A model generated the notes under the pieces. It did not search any database. It was not told the DNA's origin and was given only the letters and a program-made list of their open reading frames with translations. The position numbers were made by a program, and so were the translations under genes. This document shows, piece after piece, positions 18,828-24,701 of a stretch of 24,701 nt of DNA. Numbering within the stretch: the first letter of the stretch is position 1; the number at the start of each line of letters is the position of its first letter. This stretch comes from Stephanodiscus triporus. Taxonomy: Eukaryota; Bacillariophyta; Thalassiosirophyceae; Thalassiosirales; Thalassiosiraceae. The stretch lies in contig JALLAZ010000086.1 in the NCBI GenBank assembly GCA_036939755.1, forward strand, positions 1 through 24,701, given 5' to 3'.

Positions 18828-19431
18828 GGCGATCGTATTGAAGCGGTGAGTTAGCCGGTGATACTTAACGAATTTTAGTAAAAGGTAGAGTAGGGCAGAG
18901 ACTTGCTTTTCAGTTCTCTCTTGCTCTCTCTTGCCGGTCCTTCGGTGTGTGATGCTTCTCTAGAGGAGTAAACGTGTCTTTCGCGCCGAGACGCGCGCCC
19001 TAGTTCTCTACTTAGTACCATTTCAACATAGAGAGTATGGTGTAGTTTATGTACAACGAAAAAGTAAATCGCTTAAAATGTTCGTAGATATGTACTTCCA
19101 CACTACTCTATCTCTAGATAGGAGGAATGAAACAACAAAAAATTAGAATGAAAACAAATCTACAAATTCCCACGCCTTCTGATGAATGGAGTGACAATCC
19201 TTCGCTCAACTTCAAGACTGTAAGATAACGCCACTCCCGCCATTTTGATATGTTTTAGAGGAATTCCCTTTGCCGAAAAATTGTCCGATTAGGATTCCGA
19301 CTCCTTATTTTCCAGACGGGACGGATTGGTGTCTGCTAAAATAGTAACAAAAAACAACGCCCATACTTATCGCTTGTTTAGATACTTATCCGTCCGTGAA
19401 CAAAAAAAATCTTCCTTAAATACTACTACTA
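18828..19431. promoter_or_regulatory. Divergent intergenic region upstream of two genes
   Basis: This sequence lies between the start of the minus-strand lysine-rich gene and the MITE that precedes the plus-strand four-TM gene. It should include the promoter of the former. No specific motif could be assigned. Confidence 0.5.
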
Positions 19432-19618
19432 CAGTGCCCAGTACAATTGTCCTGCGGGAAAAATCTCTTTTTTTCCCGTCGTATGATTCCTCCCGTATGC
19501 TGTCTACAGAAGCTAGCGGAAGAAATTCTTCCCCGTGCTTCTGTAGAGAGCCTACAGTAGGAATCATAGGATGGGAAAAAAAGAGATTTTTCCCGCAGAA
19601 CAATTGTACTGGGCACTG
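19432..19618. mobile_element. 187-bp palindromic MITE, Tc1/mariner type
   Basis: The element begins with CAGTGCCCAGTACAATTGT and ends with its reverse complement. It is flanked on both sides by TA (19430-19431 and 19619-19620), the target duplication of Tc1/mariner transposition. The arms stay nearly complementary to the centre (GAAGAAATTCTTCC). The outer ~47 bp differ at one position, and further in there are two short blocks of mismatches. There is no transposase inside, so it would depend on an enzyme supplied in trans. It lies about 170 bp upstream of the four-TM gene's start codon. Confidence 0.88.
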
Positions 19619-19786
19619 TAGTAAAAACAACACCTCTCTGGAATGACCCACACCAAAAAGAGAGAGCCGCCATGCATGGATCACCATGCTAAGGGTTCTT
19701 TCTGGTCCACATCATAGTGGCAGACTGTGCCGAGGCGTAGATTAATCGATATCATCATAAAAGACACAACACCGTCGCATCGAAAA

Positions 19787-20803
19787 ATGGATTCCGCCAA
19801 GGACATGTTCACCCGCGGGTCCGACTACTTCAACTGTCGCCTAATGCCCCACGGCGCGATCATCCTCGTCCCCGCAGTCTGCGCCACCATGGGCCTGTGC
19901 GCCTCCCTCGCCGACGACGGGTGCGACTACGCCCGGCTCCACGGGTCCGCCGTCGAGATGCTCACCGGATCGAACATCGTCCCGTACGTCGACTGCGGCA
20001 TGTCGGCGTATCGGATACCCGGCTACTACCCCGCCGAGAATTCGTGGAGGGTGGTTTACACCGAAGAGTGTCAGTCGTACGCGAACATGGACCTGCTCGC
20101 GGACACCTCGTGGGTCGCCGCGGAGTGGCTGCGCTTCATGGGACTCGTCGTGGGCATGACGACGTCGATGTTCATGTGGACTGCCACCTTCCTGACGCTT
20201 AGGCCGAATTACTGGCGGGCGTCGGGGTTCGGCGCCGCCACGGCATGCCTGTGCCAGGTCTGCTCCTTCGTTTGGTTCTACACGAAGATGTGCCACACGA
20301 CCACGACGAACTTCGACGACTTCTCGGCGGGGCGGGAGGGGGAGATGAACGCCGGCAACTTTCGCGAGGACTATCACCCGAGCACGTGCTCCCTGTTCTT
20401 CGGTTCCAGGTGTTCCATTGCGTCCAGCTTTCTTTGGGCCGCGGCCGCAGCGCTGGTGCTGTTGCGAGAATATCCCATGCCCGTGCCGAGGCTGATCGCG
20501 TACGACGAAAAGATCCTGATGATGCCCCCCTCCGCCTCGGGGCAGAAACAGCCCGCGAGGGGGGGGGGGGGGGACCGTGGCATGAAGGTGCGGAATAAGT
20601 CCCTGACGAAATCGCAGCAATCGTCTCAGTCCTCCTCGCAACGGTCCCTCAAGATCGTATCGGGAACGCCGCCGCCGGCGGCGGCCGTGCCCGATAAGAA
20701 CGTCAGGGCCTCCCTCCGCACGAGCGTGAGACCGGTGGCCCCGTTCGATTCTCGACCGGGAGAGTTGAAGGTGTCGACCTTATCGGATGCGTCGTTCGTC
20801 TAG
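19787..20803 (+). CDS. Four-transmembrane protein with Cys-containing loops, unknown function
   Basis: This is a single-exon gene of 338 residues from the ATG at 19787 (AAAA just before it). The frame is open a little further upstream but has no earlier ATG. Predicted membrane segments are at ~22-42, ~115-138, ~146-168 and ~209-226. The two loops on one side carry cysteines (46, 70, 95 and 169, 201, 208) that could form disulfides, giving a claudin/tetraspan-like topology with both ends in the cytosol. This is topology only; there is no claim of homology. The C-terminal ~110 residues are polar, rich in Ser, Gln, Arg and Pro, and probably disordered. A 15-G run (about 20559-20573) encodes Arg-Gly residues in this tail, so the frame here depends on its exact length. 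Similar four-pass proteins are common in diatoms. The role is unknown. Confidence 0.82.
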   Translation: MDSAKDMFTRGSDYFNCRLMPHGAIILVPAVCATMGLCASLADDGCDYARLHGSAVEMLTGSNIVPYVDCGMSAYRIPGYYPAENSWRVVYTEECQSYANMDLLADTSWVAAEWLRFMGLVVGMTTSMFMWTATFLTLRPNYWRASGFGAATACLCQVCSFVWFYTKMCHTTTTNFDDFSAGREGEMNAGNFREDYHPSTCSLFFGSRCSIASSFLWAAAAALVLLREYPMPVPRLIAYDEKILMMPPSASGQKQPARGGGGDRGMKVRNKSLTKSQQSSQSSSQRSLKIVSGTPPPAAAVPDKNVRASLRTSVRPVAPFDSRPGELKVSTLSDASFV

Positions 20804-21875
20804 GCGGTGGCAGGGATGGATAGAGAGACGATAAGACCATTCAACACACGGGCCAACATGAAACCGAAAGCAGGGATGAAAACGAAAATGGATCCTGAGC
20901 TGTGGATCTGTAATGAATATGTGGATATGATGTTAGAAAATGAAAGAAACAGTGTTGAAGATATATAGTACTATTTGGTCATGCAATTCAATGAAACAAA
21001 AGTTGATTTCAACAAACAAGGGTCCAGCAGAGAAGAATTCGTAGACATCAAATGTTATTTTCTCCCAATACTAGATCAATCTCAGGATTATGGGGGAAGG
21101 TATGCCATAGGAGACTTAAACCTTTGCTTCCGTGCGTTTAATACAGTTTATTAATATTGGAATTATATTTCTTTAAAGCTCTTTGGCTTCTATTGCTTTC
21201 TGAATCATGATCAGATTTTATAGATCTAAATTATAAGCCTTAACATGCCAGGCTATTTATTTGTTAATGTTAACCTTTGCACTATCATTGTTGAAGAATC
21301 CTGGTTGTACCGCGCATCCAAGGGGAGCATGTCATTGTACTGGCAATGACCGATAGAATAACCTGTGGACAAGATGAATCATGTAATTTTCAAATTAATG
21401 TTCTTATTTGACATCATCAACAAAATTAGACTGTTTGCTCTCCTACCTCACTAGAGTTGTTGTGTTTGCCATCATTCTTGGCATTCCTCTAAGGCCACAA
21501 AGTGATTTTATATTTCATTTATGTTTGTTGTTTGAATCACCAAAACCACAAACAATGGGGCGGCATCCCCACACACACTCCCTGTACTACTACTACTAGA
21601 AAAAGAACGACAATATCAGCAACGAAAATGCAAACTTTGTGTCAAAGTGATAGCTGACTAAATTCAATTTAACAACCCCTATGAATAAACTGTGCATTAT
21701 CTTCAGCATGTGAGAAATATTACATGCCATCACTCCAAGGCAAAAAAGGAATTTTTGGCGGCCTTCAAAAACAGTAAAACCAGTAACTTTTTCACCACAA
21801 TCATCAATAAAATAAGCAAAAAGGGGGAATTTCTAATGCAAAAAAATCTATAACTTTGGACTCATTAAAGATGAT
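20804..21875. other. AT-rich intergenic region, no gene seen
   Basis: About 1.07 kb lies between the four-TM gene and the satellite array. Its first part should be the 3' UTR of that gene. Open frames are short and have no recognisable motif. Confidence 0.6.
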
Positions 21876-23755
21876 TACCACATTAAGGTCAAACACATAC
21901 AAGTCATTTGACAACCTTCATATGCTGTGAATGTGCATATGGATGTGTCCTAACCAATATAACCACTCTAATGCAAGGAGACCCAGCTTGGGGAAGTCAC
22001 ACACCAGGTATCTTCCTGATGATGACTCTGGGGCAAAAAATGAGAGCAGAGTGTAGTGATTGTAGCTGTAGACCCAATCACATTTGTTCCCACATCAATG
22101 TCTAACACATACAAGTCATTTGACAACCTTCATACGCTGTGGATGTGCATATGGATGTGTCCTTACCACATTTTGGCCAGTCTTGTCGACCCAGCTTTGG
22201 AAGTGAGCTAAATCCTGGGTAACTCTCCCGGGCAATGAATGGTGGTGAAGTGCAGTGATTGAGGATGTAGACCCAATCACATTTGTCCCCACATAAATGT
22301 CAAACACCAAATACATACAAGTCATTTGACAACCTCCATATGCTGTGGGTGCGCATATGGATATATCCTTACCACATTTTGGGACAGTCTTGCAGACCCA
22401 GCTTTTGGAAGTGCTGAGCTAGAATCCTGGGTAACTCCCAGGGAATGAATGACGGTGAAGTGCAGTGATTGGGGCCGTAGACCCAATCACAATAGTTCCC
22501 ACATCATTGTCAAACACATACAAGTCATTTGACAACCTCCATATGCTATGGATGTGCATATGGATGTGCCCTAACCACATGATTACAGCTTTTCTTGCAG
22601 ACCCAGCTGTGGGATTTTACAGAAATCTTTGGGTACATTTCAGCAACAAATGATAGTAAAGTGCAGTGATTGGGGCTGTACTAGACCCAATCACAAATGT
22701 TCCCACATCATTGTCAAACACATACAAGTCATTTGACAACCTTCATATGCGGTGGATGTGCATATGGATGTGTCCTTACTACATTTTGGCCAGTCTTGCA
22801 GACCCAACTTTTTGATGTTTTGAGCAAGAAGTCATCTGGGTAACTCTTCCAGGCAATGAATGATGGGGAAGTGTAGTGATTGGGGCTGTAGACCCAATCA
22901 CAATTGTTCCCACATTAATGTCAAACACTGAACACATACAAGTCATTTGACAACCTTCATATGCTGTGGATGTGTGTTTGGATGACATTACAGTGGCTCT
23001 TGCAGACCCAGCTTTGGAGATCACAGAAATCTTTGGCTTTGGGTACACTTAAAGCAACAAATGATAGCAAAGTGCAGTGATTGAGGCTGTAGATTGAATA
23101 ACAATTGTTCTCGCATCATTGTCAGACACATACAAGTCATTTGACAACCTTCATTTGCTGTGGATCTGCATATATGGATACATCCTTACCTCACTTTGGC
23201 CAGTCTTGCAGACCCAGCAGATTTTGGAAGTGAGCTAGAATCCTGGGTAACTCCCGGGCAATGAATGGTGGTGAAGTGCAGTGATTGAGGCTGCAGACCC
23301 AACCAAGATTGTTCCCAAATCAATGACAATCACATACAAGTAATATTTGACAGCCTTCATATGCTGTGGATATGCATATGGATGTGTCCTTACCATATTA
23401 CAGCCATTCTGGGTGACTGATCTTTTGGAGATCACAGAAATCGCTTTGTAAATTTGAAGCAATACATAATAGCTAAGTGCAGTGATTAAGTATAGACCCA
23501 ACCAAGATTGTTCACCAATGTCAAACACATGATTCAAATACAAGGTGTTTGACAACCTTCATCATATGCTGTGGATGTGCACAGTGATCTGTCCTCTTTG
23601 CCACTTAACATTTACTCCTGTTGGCCAAGCTGTGGAAATGACTCCTTGAATTCTGATTCTGGTGGGTAACGTTTGTGCAACAAATCACAGGGTAGTAGTG
23701 CCATGGTTGAGGCTTGAGGATATATGTTATTTGCTAAAAATGGTTCCCACAAAAT
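21876..23755. repeat. Satellite-like tandem array, ~205-bp period, about nine units
   Basis: The block ACAAGTCATTTGACAACC recurs at 21899, 22111, 22317, 22520, 22724, 22938 and 23132, and in degenerate form at 23336 and 23540. The steps are 212, 206, 203, 204, 214, 194, 204 and 204 bp. Each unit also holds a CATATGC...GCATATG inverted repeat shortly after the block and, near its end, GTGATTGGG...CCCAATCAC. The units are diverged and become more so toward the right end. Frames of about 68 codons per unit exist only because the period is near 204 and do not look coding. A satellite, a recombination-derived repeat and a structured RNA source are all possible. Confidence 0.93.
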
Positions 23756-24701
23756 AGATTATTCAGTGTACTAGTAGACTATTGAATTGAGTGAGTACAG
23801 CAAAAAGTTTTCGAGACTCTCAAGAGGGGTATTGTTCCATAACTTAAAAATAGAGTATTTATTGCATCATAGTGTGTAATAGATAATATAATAATAGCAC
23901 CAAGGTTTGGTTCTCTCAAGCTCTCTCTAGAGTATGAGTTTAGTCAGCCGTTTGGGTCTGCTGAAATGTTTCAAATTTTTTAGGTCGATAATTATTTGCA
24001 AGGCCATCAGAAAAGCCCAATTATCTTGACGAGTCTCTGGCATTGAAGGTCAAATAAACACTCTATCCAACTCTCTTCTCCATATGTATGTGTATCATGG
24101 CAATGCGATCTATTAGGGCATTAGGCACCAAATAGGCTAGATGCAGCATCACTAAGGTAGCACATTGATTTTTGATTTTTTGTGACTTGATTTTTGACAT
24201 CGATTGAAACACCGGGGCCTATAGTGCAACGAGCATTGCTTACTGACCCAGACCGGTGGGGATCTCTTCTTGTAGTCTTATGAGGCGGGACCTATGTAAA
24301 TTTACCACAACAGTTTCCCTTTCTTTGGGGCTCATTGTTCATGGGAGCCATTTCTCTTCATCTCAATCGGAAGCAGGCACCACTTCAACATGTCTTCGCG
24401 AAACCAAAAAAGTGCATTATAATGTAAGAAGATGATGACTTTGCGGAGCCTCTTTGTAGGGGGCCCGGCACAATTAAATGGCCGAATTTCCTTTCTGAGT
24501 GTTCAAACTGCTCTACTAGGTGTCATTAAGATATCCTGAAAGTTTGGTAAAAAATGACCAGAACCCACCCGTTGGATACGTCAAAGTAACGCTAGGGGCT
24601 TTCTGGTCGGAAAGGTTGTTGGATTCGACGGGTTTTTTGGTAGTACGATGTCTGTGGTGACTCAATGATTGATTCTTTTTCCTTCTGAGTGTTCATGTGT
24701 A
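23756..24701. other. AT-rich region to the window end, no gene seen
   Basis: No supported frame was found. A 13-bp direct repeat, TTCTGAGTGTTCA, occurs at 24493-24505 and 24683-24695. Confidence 0.55.

Noticed and set aside
19326..19687. Open frames of about 85-106 codons on both strands
   Set aside because: They are by-products of the palindromic MITE; the two strands encode almost the same peptide.
22116..22325. Repeated ~68-codon frames in the satellite suggest a repeat protein
   Set aside because: The frames recur only because the unit is near 204 bp. They shift phase between units (194-214 bp) and have stops in most copies.
21876..23755. CRISPR-like array
   Set aside because: Units are ~205 bp, diverged along their whole length, with no short exact repeats and unique spacers, and the sequence is eukaryotic.

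Overview
The window is eukaryotic nuclear DNA. Five genes are unbroken, one gene has a frameshift, and there is one pseudogene and one transposase fragment. Introns are few, GT-AG and mostly short. Coding sequence is GC-rich and spacers are AT-rich. Together these features suggest a stramenopile, most likely a diatom: a myosin with a PH-like tail, a degraded gene with zinc-knuckle repeats containing a GGVC..HGA motif, and a diatom-style four-pass membrane protein. The species cannot be named from the sequence.

Layout, left to right. (1) At the edge is the C-terminal part of a DDE transposase. (2) A minus-strand gene for a Lys/Glu-rich protein of unknown function (602-1374) has a frameshift in a 10-C run. 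(3) About 100 bp of GATATC palindromes spaced roughly 10 bp apart lies between that gene and a plus-strand YghU-like glutathione transferase gene (1930-2865). (4) A minus-strand gene encodes a TBL/PC-esterase-type Golgi O-acyltransferase-like protein (3233-4447). (5) A minus-strand unconventional myosin spans 11154 down to 4958. I resolved it into six exons whose phases all match, giving 1622 residues: motor, six IQ motifs, coiled coil, PH-like domain, coiled coil. (6) Divergent to it is a two-exon mitochondrial EF-G gene (12080-14565, 784 residues). (7) A degraded zinc-knuckle gene occupies about 14738-15977. (8) A 1.9-kb AT-rich spacer holds simple and tandem repeats. (9) A minus-strand gene encodes a small, lysine-rich, probably nuclear protein (18827-17857). 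(10) A 187-bp palindromic Tc1/mariner-type MITE lies just upstream of a four-TM protein gene (19787-20803). (11) A satellite-like array of about nine units with a ~205-bp period (21876-23755) is followed by unannotated AT-rich sequence.

The genes do not form a pathway; this looks like ordinary housekeeping content interrupted by mobile and repeat DNA. The least explained structures are the helically phased GATATC cluster, the satellite array in which each unit carries two inverted repeats, and a long myosin intron with unexplained open frames. All gene models come from reading frames, splice signals and remembered family motifs; no database search was possible.
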